Of a DNA stretch of 64,000 nt, positions 43,871 to 57,714 are shown in pieces. Below the pieces are notes generated by a model. The model did no database searches. It was not told the DNA's origin and saw nothing but the letters and a program-made list of their open reading frames with translations. The stretch's first letter is position 1; every line of letters starts with the position of its first letter. This stretch comes from Schoenoplectus triqueter (Eukaryota; Streptophyta; Magnoliopsida; Poales; Cyperaceae), in assembly GCA_964058805.1 (NCBI GenBank), contig CAXKVV010002168.1, positions 362,555-426,554 of the forward strand, in the 5' to 3' direction. Made by a program: the position numbers and the translations under genes.

Positions 43871-46800
43871 TGGAATTAAAAATTACAGGGATGATCATCA
43901 TGAATTTAGGGATTTTTGGTGAAATTTTCATGATTTTTGGATAAGTGGAGCTATTAAAATAAATTCAGGGAAGATAAAAGCAGAATAAATGGACTGATCA
44001 AAGGCTGAGATTCAATCAAGGGTTCATCTGGGTACAATCTGGGGACAGAGACACATCTGGGTGCAAACTGGGGATCCTAAGCACACCTATACCGAATCAG
44101 AGAAGAGAGAGGGTGTGACACGTGTCAGCATTTCATTGGGCCACCTCATGCCACGTGTCAGCACCCCATTGGTCCACCTCAGCCATGTGGGCCCCACACC
44201 CCTACAGACCTGACAAGTGGGCCCCACCTATGCCACATGGCAGTCAGCCATTGGTCCACATCAGCAGCCACCTCATCCAGCAGCTAGACAAATGGCAGCA
44301 TGCTATAAGGCCACCTCAACAGCCCATTGCCATGTGGCCTTCCCTTATTGGTCCACCTCACCACTATGAATCCCACTATGCTATAAGGCGACTGACAAGT
44401 GGGCCCCACTGGATGCCACATGGCATGCACTCACTGGTGCCATGTCATCACACAGTGTGTACAAGGAGGGACAGATGGCTCCTTATGATTGGTACAGAGC
44501 AATACAAGGTGCCACATGGCACTACATCACAAAGCCACATCATACACAGATCATTAACACTAAGGATTTGTTTAATAAGCAATCAACCAATCAGGCAGAG
44601 CCACCTCAGCCTATTAACCCTAATCATCATGTTAATCAGCTGCTAAATGAAATACCTAAATCTGACATGTGGGACCCAGTAGTCAGGTTAATATGAGTAG
44701 GCGCATGAGATGAAAGTTGTGAGCTGAGTCTATTCAATCTACCTCTTCAATTCAGCGCAATTCAATTTAAAACAAGAGATAAAAAGAAGATGAACCTGGT
44801 CTAGATGCGTCGAGTCTCTGTTCTTCTCCTCTTCTGCGTTTTGGCTCACGCATGCCGGGCGCATCCACGCGCGATAAGGAGCTCTCTCCCTCCTTCTTCT
44901 TCTCGCCATTACCCGAGTCCAATGCAGCTCGCGTTTTCTTCCTTCCCTGACGCCTTACCATGGTTGAAGGTGATCTAGGAGAATAACGATGATCAGAGAT
45001 AGAGCAAGAAGTGCTATTAGATCAATTATGAGAAAGAGGTGAACAAAAGGTGAGAATATATTATTACCCGAGATTGAATTAAGGAAGGGAATCCAATTGA
45101 TACTCCGGAGGTCAAATTGAGTCGCAAAGTAGCGTCTTTAAGGCAAGGCGACGCCGGCAAAGGTGAATTGATGTGGCAATTGAGTGAGAAAAGGGTTGAA
45201 AAACCGAAGATCGCCGAAGACAGTGACAAGGTGGCAGGCCTAATAGGCAATCCAGAAGTGAAATTGCACGATTGAGAAGATCACCTAGGGCAAGGCGACG
45301 CCAATGGAGGTAAATTGATGAGACAATTCAAGGTATAGGAAGCCAATTGATCAAAGAAAGAAAGCGAGACAGAAATGGAAAAAAGTGAAATTGAAGATGG
45401 TAAATGAATAAAGTAGTGTTTGGAGTGGCTGTGGAGCGCTTAAATAGTAGATAACAACCGTGGGCCCACTTATCAATAGAAGTATACAAGTAATTTAGAA
45501 ATGTGGGTTAATTGAAGTGGCGGCACAGTGAAGGTATAACAGAAAACGGTTATGCAGCTGCAACAACAAACACAATTCAATCCTGGCCGTCAATTGGAGT
45601 GAAATAGAGGGTAAAGATTCATCTGAGTAGGCAATCCGGTCCAACAATGATCAACCAATCACAATCAAGTGAATTAATCGGTTGAAGCCTATATAAACAG
45701 GGAAGTGATCATGGTGAAAGAGGAAGGAAGACAGATACTCACCCACAATCACCAGTGACCATTTATTCTAAAGAGAGAGAGAGAGATTTCAAGATTAGAC
45801 AAGAGATTTAAGCAATTTGGATTATTGATTCAAGCTGAAGGTATTGGATAATATATTCATTAGCTCAATTGACATTCTATTAGCATTTTCCTTTTTGGAA
45901 TTGAGTCTTGAACATCTCAATCATGCCTGTCAAGTGATCAATTGAATCTCTTTCCTTATTCTTACTGTTCTTTCTTTGAATCTTTTCTTCTTTTTATTCA
46001 TTTACTGTCTTTTTCTTAAAAGAACATTAATCAATGATCATTAACTGAATTCAGCGAGCCACTGGCCCAATTATGAAATAATTGGTGAGCCTTTAGGCCT
46101 GAATTAGTTGTAAATATCAAGAATTTTGAATTCATTTGTTGCTGTGCTAATTCCGCTAAGAATTTACTATTGATACTTGAGTTTCTTGTTTTTAATCAGC
46201 TGACAATTGAGGGAAAAGGACTTGTCATCTTGTAATTGCCTTAATTGAATCATTATGATCGTTTGAAAGCAGTTGAAATCGTATAATTCATATGTAAGTA
46301 TAATGATTTTGATAAAACCAGTATATCGCCAACCGATGAAGCTCAAATTTGTTGAAATTCTCATCCAACTCAGTGAGCCACTGGCCCTAGCTGTGTCTAG
46401 GTGCGCCTTTAGGCCTGAGGGATGACGATTCAATGAAGAAAGTCAATGAAAGGTCATGACTTGAACGAATTGAAACCGGTATCAACTGGTACCATACATG
46501 AGGCACTCCAATGCAGTCAAGAACAAAAGAAAAGACCTTCTATTCATCTCAAATTGCATTGATAAGTCTAGGCGATGCTCTCTGAACTCGCAATTGTCAA
46601 CAACGATGATTAATTACGGTGAATTTGGCAAAGAATTCAACTCGGTACCAATTTCAGATGATACGCCTTGACTGGTATCATCGCGTAGCACTCACCACCG
46701 TATTGATCCCTAATCCGACTTCATAAAGAGATTCTACACACTAAGACGATGCTAATACGTCAGTCTGATCGGAGGAGAAAAGCTTCGATCACCGGAAACC

Positions 46801-48315
46801 ACCACCTAGCACGAATCCTGACGATGAGATAAGTCAGAAGCTTATGAGGATCATTTAGCACGAATACTAAAGCACCCACCAATCTTGAGGATTCTTCAAC
46901 GAGTGAGATCTGGCGAAAGTTCGGAAATCTAAACGGAAGAAGATCTGGGCCTTAGAATCATTAAACACGCATCTTAATTAAATCAAGCGGCCCTGATATG
47001 TTTAAACATTTGAATAATAACTCTGCACTAATCTGGGCCGTAGATCCATTAAACACCTATCTCAAACTAATCTGACGGCCCAAATGAAGAAGAGAGTTGG
47101 AAAGATGCGCACTAATCTCGATATATATCTGACGGCCCAGATTAAGCCCATTAATTAAATAATAACAGAATAATGATAATATGGAGTAAATAAATGATTT
47201 GAAAATGTTCCTGAACTCCAAATTGACTCAAATTTGTTTCTAAAATTTTCTTATTTTTCATACTATTTTTCCATACAATAATATTCCAGTTTTAAAAATA
47301 TAATCATGACAAAACAATTTAAAAGCAAAATACATCACATATATTGATATGTTTGACCTAGCTTTGACTTGTCATTTTAAATACTGTAAAAATTCCAAAA
47401 ATACAAATAAAAATCATAAATAATAACTAGATATATTTTAGTAATTTTTCAAGTGATTTTCCATGAAATAATAATAGTAATAGTAATATACTATAATAAA
47501 AAAATGAGATTAGCTATATTCTTTGATAAATAAAAAATATAATAATAGATATTATATTGATATTTTCTATAAAAATATAATAATAAATAAATAGCACAAA
47601 ATATACAAAATATACTACTATGGTAATGAATAGTAAAATGCATTTTCTTTTATAATAAAAAAATGATAATATAGTTTTATAATATGAATTGTATTTCTTT
47701 TGTTATTTCTATATAAATATACAATAAAAATACTTTTGATGAATAAAATGAAATAAAAATAATAGTTGTAATAAAAGTATAATAAACTTCATCTCTTATA
47801 GCTCTTTTTTAACTAATAATAGTAATAATAAAAAAAAATCTTATATTTTTCTATGGATAATAAATAGAAATAATAAAAATAGATATAATAAATAGTATAA
47901 TAAATAGAATAGAATATTAGTAATGATTTCTTTTAGCTATTATAGATATTAAAAAATAATAATAATAAAAATATAATAATAAAAATATAATAATAGTAAA
48001 ATAGTATAGCTAACCATCTTTTCTATTACTTTAGCTATTATAAATATTTTAAAAATACAAATAAAAAATCATAGCCATTTTATTTTCTATTATTTTTGTA
48101 AGTGATTTTCTACAGAATAAATAGAGTTTAGAAATAATAATAATAAAATTTTACTATTTTAGCTATTATAAAAATCCCAAAAATATAAATGAAATTCTAA
48201 TTAATAGCTACCCCTTTTCCTATTATTTTTGTAAATAATTTTCTACATAGATATATAGAGTTTAAGAAATAAAAACAATAATAATAAAAAAAATAATAAT
48301 AGTAATATAATAATT

Positions 48316-48352
<37 letters not shown>

Positions 48353-50014
48353 GCATCTTTATAATAAAAATAATAATGGAAGATATTATATAATAGACTT
48401 TGTGAATTTTAGAAATGAATAAATATGCTCACATAAGGAGTGTGGAGCCACATGAGAATATTTGTACACATTAGTCAAGACGAGAAAACCTTGACGTAGG
48501 ATGATCAAGGCTTCGATAGCAATATGAAGAAGATACGTTGAGACAAGAACATCTTGACGTGAGAAGATTAAGGCTTTAATAGCAATACGAGAAGATATGT
48601 CGAGACAAGAACATCTTGACACTTGATGAAAAATAATAAGATACGTCGAGACAGGAATATCTTGACGTGAGATGAATAAGGCTTTGATGGCAACATGAAG
48701 GAATATGTCGAGACAAGAACATCTTGACGCTTGATGAAGAATAATCAGAGCTACGATACTAACATGGAGATATACATCGACTCTGAAGAGGAAGAACATT
48801 ATGATGTCCTAGATAGGTGACATCTTAATGACTCGCTGCCATGAGCAAGTAACTCATGATTGAATACGCTCACACAAGGGGTGTAGGGCAACATAGTAAT
48901 TTTGCACAAGTAATGCAACACGTAGAATGATTAGTCGAGACAAGAACATCTTGACGCTCACTGAAGAATGACCAAGGCTACGACATCAGCATGGAGAGAT
49001 ATGTCGACTTTGAAGAAGAAGAACATTACGATGTCCGAGCGAAGTGACATCTTAATGACTCGGTGTCATGAACAAGTAATTCATGACCATTTGAGCTGGC
49101 AAGACTGAACTCGTCCGTCGATGAGTTTGTCTCCTGGCTCATTTCCCGAGACTGTGAGATTGAATCGGTCTGTTGGTAGATTCATCCACAAAACAGTGAA
49201 TGTGAACCGTTCTGTAGGTAGGTTCCTTCACTAACACATGCCTCAATGTTGAACTGGCCCAGCGCTTTAGGTTTGACATTGTGTGCAATTGTGTTTCCTA
49301 GGTTTATGAATCGGCTTAGTGCTACGAATTCATGATCTAGAAGATCAGTGAGAAGAAACACGTGGGCCACATCCACCCTTCTCCTGATTCACCAACCTCA
49401 AGATCAACCGGCTCAGTGCTTCGAGTTGTATCTTGTGTGATTGGTTGTTGACTAGTTAAGATTGAACCGGTCTGTTTGTAGGTTTATCTTCTAGATCAAC
49501 GGAGGTCGAGTCGGTCTGTATGTAGACTCGCCTCAAGCCCCCTATGAAGAGATTAACCTGGTCTGTTGGTAAGGTTACATCTCGAGGTGGCATGGACTGA
49601 ACCGATCTGTTTGTAGGTTCGTCCCCCATAGGACAAAACCGATCTGTTTGTAGGTTTGTCTTCCATAGATTGAACCGATCTGTTTGTAGGTTCATCATCC
49701 GTAGACCCCGTTTTATAAACCTAGACGACCACTTGACCATCTTTTAACTATACTATTTGCTTCTCTCTTTCAAAGATCCAGAGGTGCCTCGAGGTTCGTA
49801 ACCCAGGGTAATTAACGGTGGGGGCTTGCGCCCACCGGAATCTACAAGAACTCACAATCACTAAAAAACCCCCTGAATGTGCATCCAAATATCTCTAAAC
49901 GGCAGAATCGGCCGACACCCATTAGATGCACGCTCGGGAGGGATCTCCGTGTCCTTCTTCCGCAGAACCCATCGCCCGGCGGCGGTGCGGCGGCGCGCGA
50001 AAAAGGGTCGCACA
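43871..50014 (+). repeat. 3' LTR of the Tat element (6144 bp)
   Basis: Second copy of the LTR, with the same internal features offset by 21992 to 21993 bp: TATA box 45690-45698, three-part structures from 46048, hairpin array with conserved loop 49108-49696. By eye it differs from the 5' copy by about eight changes, including one extra base in an A/T run near 48290. It ends in CA at 50013-50014, followed directly by the AT-rich satellite. Confidence 0.95.
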
Positions 50015-53000
50015 GATGGGTATTTATGCGGCCCAAAATTTTAAAAAAGTCGAACAACTTGTTTAAATAGCAGTTTTTAATGCATCTTACTTATGTTTTG
50101 TGCAAAATAAGCATCATAGAATATTCATATCGATGTTTTAATTCGATAGTATTATAATTTGCATAATTAGGAGTAATTATATTAATTTGCATGAAATTAT
50201 ATGCAGTTATGCGGAATAAATATTTTAAAAACTCAATCAACATGTTTAAACAGCTGTTTTTAATGCATCTTACTTATGGTTTGTGCAGAATTAGTGTCGT
50301 AGAATATTCATATCGATGTTTTTATTGGATAATCTCCTAATAGGTATAATTATGAGTAATTATATTATTTTTTACGAAATTATATGTAGTAATGGACAAT
50401 TACCTTAAACAACTTGGTTAAACAGCAGTTTGTAATGTATCGTACTTATGTTTTACGAAAATTTAGTCTCGTAGGATATTAATATCGAAGTGTTACTTGG
50501 ACAATCTTACAATAGGCATAATTAGGAGTAAATTTATTAATTTGCACGAAATTTTGAGTATTTATTCAGCCAAAAATGAAAAAAGAATTAAACAACTTCT
50601 TTATACAGCTTTTTAATGCATCTTACTTAATTTTTACGCAAAATTAGTGTCGTTGAACGTTCATATCGATGTGTTAATCAGATAATCTTCTAATAGGCAT
50701 AGTTAGGAGTATTTGTATTAATTTTCAGGAAATTATGTGTAGTTATGAGGTAAAAAATGTTAAAAATCTCAAACAACTCGTTTGAACAGCAGTTTCTAAT
50801 ATATCTTACTTATGTTTTATGAAAAATTAGTATCGTCGGATATTCATTTCGAAGTGTTAATCGGAGAACCTCATAATAGGCATAATTAGGAGTAATTATA
50901 TTAATTTTAACGAAATTATGAGTAGCTAGGCGGCCAAAAATTTTGAAAATCTCAAACAACTTGTTTAAACAGCAGTTTTTAACACATATTCCATATGATT
51001 TGTGCAAAATTAGCATCACAGAATGTTCGTATCGAAGTATTAATTGGAAAATCTTATAATAGGAATAATTAGGAGTGATTATATTAATTTGCATGAAATT
51101 ATTTGTAGTTATGCGGCCTAAAATTTTGAAAAACTGAAATAACTTGTTTTAAAACAGTAGTTTCTAATGTATTTTACTTATGTTTTATGAAAACTTTGTG
51201 TCGTAGGATATTCATATCGAAGTGTTAATTGGACAATCTTACAATAGGCATAATTAAGAGTAATTACATTAATTTTCACAAAATGATGGGTATTTATGCG
51301 GCCCAAAATTTTAAAAAAGTCGAACAACTTGTTTAAATAGCAGTTTTTAATGCATCTTACTTATGTTTTGTGCAAAATAAGCATCATAGAATATTCATAT
51401 CGATGTTTTAATTCGATAGTATTATAATTTGCATAATTAGGAGTAATTATATTAATTTGCATAATTAGGAGTAATTATATTAATTTGCATGAAATTATAT
51501 GCAGTTATGCGGAATAAATATTTTAAAAACTCAATCAACATGTTTAAACAGCTGTTTTTAATGCATCTTACTTATGGTTTGTGCAAAATTAGTGTCGTAG
51601 AATATTCATATCGATGTTTTTATTGGATAATCTCCTAATAGGTATAATTATGAGTAATTATATTATTTTTTACGAAATTATATGTAGTAATGGACAATTA
51701 CCTTAAACAACTTGGTTAAACAGCAGTTTGTAATGTATCTTACTTATGTTTTACGAAAATTTAGTCTCGTAGGATATTAATATCGAAGTGTTACTTGGAC
51801 AATCTTACAACAGGCATAATTAGGAGTAAATTTATTAATTTGCACGAAATTTTGAGTATTTATTCAGCCAAAAATGAAAAAAGAATTAAACAACTTCTTT
51901 AAACAGCTTTTTAATGCATCTTACTTAATTTTTACGCAAAATTAGTGTCGTTGAACGTTCATATCGATGTGTTAATCAGATAATCTTCTAATAGGCATAG
52001 TTAGGAGTATTTGTATTAATTTTCAGGAAATTATGTGTAGTTATGAGGTAAAAAATGTTAAAAATCTCAAACAACTCGTTTGAACAGCAGTTTCTAATAT
52101 ATCTTACTTATGTTTTATGAAAAATTAGTATCGTCGGATATTCATTTCGAAGTGTTAATCGGAGAACCTCATAATAGGCATAATTAGGAGTAATTATATT
52201 AATTTTAACAAAATTATGAGTAGCTAGGCGGCCAAAAATTTTGAAAATCTCAAACAACTTGTTTAAACAGCAGCTTTTAACACATATTCCATATGATTTG
52301 TGCAAAATTAGCATCACAGAATGTTCGTATCGAAGTATTAATTGGAAAATCTTATGATAGGAATAATTAGGAGTGATTATATTAATTTGCATGAAATTAT
52401 TTGTAGTTATGCGGCCTAAAATTTTGAAAAACTGAAATAACTTGTTTAAACAGTAGTTTCTAATGTATTTTACTTATGTTTTATGAAAACTTTGTGTCGT
52501 AGGATATTCATATCGAAGTGTTAATTGGACAATCTTACAATAGGCATAATTAAGAGTAATTACATTAATTTTCACAAAATGATGGGTATTTATGCGGCCC
52601 AAAATTTTAAAAAAGTCGAACAACTTGTTTAAATAGCAGTTTTTAATGCATCTTACTTATGTTTTGTGCAAAATAAGCATCATAGAATATTCATATCGAT
52701 GTTTTAATTCGATAGTATTATAATTTGCATAATTAGGAGTAATTATATTAATTTGCATGAAATTATATGCAGTTATGCGGAATAAATATTTTAAAAACTC
52801 AATCAACATGTTTAAACAGCTGTTTTTAATGCATCTTACTTATGGTTTGTGCAGAATTAGTGTCGTAGAATATTCATATCGATGTTTTTATTGGATAATC
52901 TCCTAATAGGTATAATTATGAGTAATTATATTATTTTTTACGAAATTATATGTAGTAATGGACAATTACCTTAAACAACTTGGTTAAACAGCAGTTTGTA

Positions 53001-56000
53001 ATGTATCGTACTTATGTTTTACGAAAATTTAGTCTCGTAGGATATTAATATCGAAGTGTTACTTGGACAATCTTACAATAGGCATAATTAGGAGTAAATT
53101 TATTAATTTGCACGAAATTTTGAGTATTTATTCAGCCAAAAATGAAAAAAGAATTAAACAACTTCTTTATACAGCTTTTTAATGCATCTTACTTAATTTT
53201 TACGCAAAATTAGTGTCGTTGAACGTTCATATCGATGTGTTAATCAGATAATCTTCTAATAGGCATAGTTAGGAGTATTTGTATTAATTTTCAGGAAATT
53301 ATGTGTAGTTATGAGGTAAAAAATGTTAAAAATCTCAAACAACTCGTTTGAACAGCAGTTTCTAATATATCTTACTTATGTTTTATGAAAAATTAGTATC
53401 GTCGGATATTCATTTCGAAGTGTTAATCGGAGAACCTCATAATAGGCATAATTAGGAGTAATTATATTAATTTTAACGAAATTATGAGTAGCTAGGCGGC
53501 CAAAAATTTTGAAAATCTCAAACAACTTGTTTAAACAGCAGTTTTTAACACATATTCCATATGATTTGTGCAAAATTAGCATCACAGAATGTTCGTATCG
53601 AAGTATTAATTGGAAAATCTTATAATAGGAATAATTAGGAGTGATTATATTAATTTGCATGAAATTATTTGTAGTTATGCGGCCTAAAATTTTGAAAAAC
53701 TGAAATAACTTGTTTTAAAACAGTAGTTTCTAATGTATTTTACTTATGTTTTATGAAAACTTTGTGTCGTAGGATATTCATATCGAAGTGTTAATTGGAC
53801 AATCTTACAATAGGCATAATTAAGAGTAATTACATTAATTTTCACAAAATGATGGGTATTTATGCGGCCCAAAATTTTAAAAAAGTCGAACAACTTGTTT
53901 AAATAGCAGTTTTTAATGCATCTTACTTATGTTTTGTGCAAAATAAGCATCATAGAATATTCATATCGATGTTTTAATTCGATAGTATTATAATTTGCAT
54001 AATTAGGAGTAATTATATTAATTTGCATAATTAGGAGTAATTATATTAATTTGCATGAAATTATATGCAGTTATGCGGAATAAATATTTTAAAAACTCAA
54101 TCAACATGTTTAAACAGCTGTTTTTAATGCATCTTACTTATGGTTTGTGCAAAATTAGTGTCGTAGAATATTCATATCGATGTTTTTATTGGATAATCTC
54201 CTAATAGGTATAATTATGAGTAATTATATTATTTTTTACGAAATTATATGTAGTAATGGACAATTACCTTAAACAACTTGGTTAAACAGCAGTTTGTAAT
54301 GTATCTTACTTATGTTTTACGAAAATTTAGTCTCGTAGGATATTAATATCGAAGTGTTACTTGGACAATCTTACAACAGGCATAATTAGGAGTAAATTTA
54401 TTAATTTGCACGAAATTTTGAGTATTTATTCAGCCAAAAATGAAAAAAGAATTAAACAACTTCTTTAAACAGCTTTTTAATGCATCTTACTTAATTTTTA
54501 CGCAAAATTAGTGTCGTTGAACGTTCATATCGATGTGTTAATCAGATAATCTTCTAATAGGCATAGTTAGGAGTATTTGTATTAATTTTCAGGAAATTAT
54601 GTGTAGTTATGAGGTAAAAAATGTTAAAAATCTCAAACAACTCGTTTGAACAGCAGTTTCTAATATATCTTACTTATGTTTTATGAAAAATTAGTATCGT
54701 CGGATATTCATTTCGAAGTGTTAATCGGAGAACCTCATAATAGGCATAATTAGGAGTAATTATATTAATTTTAACAAAATTATGAGTAGCTAGGCGGCCA
54801 AAAATTTTGAAAATCTCAAACAACTTGTTTAAACAGCAGCTTTTAACACATATTCCATATGATTTGTGCAAAATTAGCATCACAGAATGTTCGTATCGAA
54901 GTATTAATTGGAAAATCTTATGATAGGAATAATTAGGAGTGATTATATTAATTTGCATGAAATTATTTGTAGTTATGCGGCCTAAAATTTTGAAAAACTG
55001 AAATAACTTGTTTAAACAGTAGTTTCTAATGTATTTTACTTATGTTTTATGAAAACTTTGTGTCGTAGGATATTCATATCGAAGTGTTAATTGGACAATC
55101 TTACAATAGGCATAATTAAGAGTAATTACATTAATTTTCACAAAATGATGGGTATTTATGCGGCCCAAAATTTTAAAAAAGTCGAACAACTTGTTTAAAT
55201 AGCAGTTTTTAATGCATCTTACTTATGTTTTGTGCAAAATAAGCATCATAGAATATTCATATCGATGTTTTAATTCGATAGTATTATAATTTGCATAATT
55301 AGGAGTAATTATATTAATTTGCATGAAATTATATGCAGTTATGCGGAATAAATATTTTAAAAACTCAATCAACATGTTTAAACAGCTGTTTTTAATGCAT
55401 CTTACTTATGGTTTGTGCAGAATTAGTGTCGTAGAATATTCATATCGATGTTTTTATTGGATAATCTCCTAATAGGTATAATTATGAGTAATTATATTAT
55501 TTTTTACGAAATTATATGTAGTAATGGACAATTACCTTAAACAACTTGGTTAAACAGCAGTTTGTAATGTATCGTACTTATGTTTTACGAAAATTTAGTC
55601 TCGTAGGATATTAATATCGAAGTGTTACTTGGACAATCTTACAATAGGCATAATTAGGAGTAAATTTATTAATTTGCACGAAATTTTGAGTATTTATTCA
55701 GCCAAAAATGAAAAAAGAATTAAACAACTTCTTTATACAGCTTTTTAATGCATCTTACTTAATTTTTACGCAAAATTAGTGTCGTTGAACGTTCATATCG
55801 ATGTGTTAATCAGATAATCTTCTAATAGGCATAGTTAGGAGTATTTGTATTAATTTTCAGGAAATTATGTGTAGTTATGAGGTAAAAAATGTTAAAAATC
55901 TCAAACAACTCGTTTGAACAGCAGTTTCTAATATATCTTACTTATGTTTTATGAAAAATTAGTATCGTCGGATATTCATTTCGAAGTGTTAATCGGAGAA

Positions 56001-57714
56001 CCTCATAATAGGCATAATTAGGAGTAATTATATTAATTTTAACGAAATTATGAGTAGCTAGGCGGCCAAAAATTTTGAAAATCTCAAACAACTTGTTTAA
56101 ACAGCAGTTTTTAACACATATTCCATATGATTTGTGCAAAATTAGCATCACAGAATGTTCGTATCGAAGTATTAATTGGAAAATCTTATAATAGGAATAA
56201 TTAGGAGTGATTATATTAATTTGCATGAAATTATTTGTAGTTATGCGGCCTAAAATTTTGAAAAACTGAAATAACTTGTTTTAAAACAGTAGTTTCTAAT
56301 GTATTTTACTTATGTTTTATGAAAACTTTGTGTCGTAGGATATTCATATCGAAGTGTTAATTGGACAATCTTACAATAGGCATAATTAAGAGTAATTACA
56401 TTAATTTTCACAAAATGATGGGTATTTATGCGGCCCAAAATTTTAAAAAAGTCGAACAACTTGTTTAAATAGCAGTTTTTAATGCATCTTACTTATGTTT
56501 TGTGCAAAATAAGCATCATAGAATATTCATATCGATGTTTTAATTCGATAGTATTATAATTTGCATAATTAGGAGTAATTATATTAATTTGCATAATTAG
56601 GAGTAATTATATTAATTTGCATGAAATTATATGCAGTTATGCGGAATAAATATTTTAAAAACTCAATCAACATGTTTAAACAGCTGTTTTTAATGCATCT
56701 TACTTATGGTTTGTGCAAAATTATTGTCGTAGAATATTCATATCGATGTTTTTATTGGATAATCTCCTAATAGGTATAATTATGAGTAATTATATTATTT
56801 TTTACGAAATTATATGTAGTAATGGACAATTACCTTAAACAACTTGGTTAAACAGCAGTTTGTAATGTATCTTACTTATGTTTTACGAAAATTTAGTCTC
56901 GTAGGATATTAATATCGAAGTGTTACTTGGACAATCTTACAACAGGCATAATTAGGAGTAAATTTATTAATTTGCACGAAATTTTGAGTATTTATTCAGC
57001 CAAAAATGAAAAAAGAATTAAACAACTTCTTTAAACAGCTTTTTAATGCATCTTACTTAATTTTTACGCAAAATTAGTGTCGTTGAACGTTCATATCGAT
57101 GTGTTAATCAGATAATCTTCTAATAGGCATAGTTAGGAGTATTTGTATTAATTTTCAGGAAATTATGTGTAGTTATGAGGTAAAAAATGTTAAAAATTTC
57201 AAACAACTCGTTTGAACAGCAGTTTCTAATATATCTTACTTATGTTTTATGAAAAATTAGTATCGTCGGATATTCATTTCGAAGTGTTAATCGGAGAACC
57301 TCATAATAGGCATAATTAGGAGTAATTATATTAATTTTAACGAAATTATGAGTAGCTAGGCGGCCAAAAATTTTGAAAATCTCAAACAACTTGTTTAAAC
57401 AGCAGTTTTTAACACATATTCCATATGATTTGTGCAAAATTAGCATCACAGAATGTTCGTATCGAAGTATTAATTGGAAAATCTTATAATAGGAATAATT
57501 AGGAGTGATTATATTAATTTGCATGAAATTATTTGTAGTTATGCGGCCTAAAATTTTGAAAAACTGAAATAACTTGTTTTCAAACAGTAGTTTCTAATGT
57601 ATTTTACTTATGTTTTATGAAAACTTTGTGTCGTAGGATATTCATATCGAAGTGTTAATTGGACAATCTTACAATAGGCATAATTAAGAGTAATTACAAT
57701 AATTTTCACAAAAT
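50015..57714. repeat. 181-bp satellite, alternating 1270/1296-bp higher-order repeat
   Basis: Units start at 50015, 51285, 52581, 53851, 55147 and 56417, with lengths 1270, 1296, 1270, 1296, 1270 and 1298. Each holds seven monomers of 174 to 186 bp; in the first unit CAACTT-type landmarks fall near 50055, 50236, 50410, 50592, 50774, 50957 and 51139. Long units carry a 30-bp internal duplication (TAATTAGGAGTAATTATATT repeated). The first two also have a 4-bp shortening near CTTGTTTAAACAG. The long units at 51285 and 53851 share private variants, as do the short units at 50015, 52581 and 55147. So the true period here is a dimer of 2566 bp (14 monomers). No gene is encoded. Confidence 0.93.

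Larger units (their letters stand above)
21879..50014 (+). mobile_element. Giant Tat/Ogre-lineage Ty3/gypsy retrotransposon (28.1 kb)
   Basis: LTRs of 6143 and 6144 bp flank a 15.8-kb internal region holding gag, protease, RT-RNaseH-aRNH-INT, tandem repeats and an antisense multi-exon gene. A second, archaeal-type RNase H between RNase H and integrase is diagnostic of the Tat lineage (Ogre, Retand, Grande, RIRE2 and relatives). LTR ends are TG...CA. A polypurine tract abuts the 3' LTR and a Tat-type primer binding site follows the 5' LTR. I count about eight differences between the LTRs by eye (about 0.13%), so it is either very young or gene-converted. The sense ORFs carry no internal stop codon over 9 kb, but they lie in alternating frames. 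No target-site duplication is present: TTTAA on the left, GATGG on the right. Confidence 0.93.

Noticed and set aside
21877..50020. Target-site duplication for the Tat element
   Set aside because: Flanking bases TTTAA and GATGG do not match, and shifting the boundary by a few bases gives no 4- to 6-bp duplication.
50810..51094. 94-codon minus-strand ORF repeated in every 1270-bp unit
   Set aside because: Its near-perfect conservation follows from homogenisation of the whole array; the peptide contains a repeated segment matching the 181-bp monomer and has no gene-like context.
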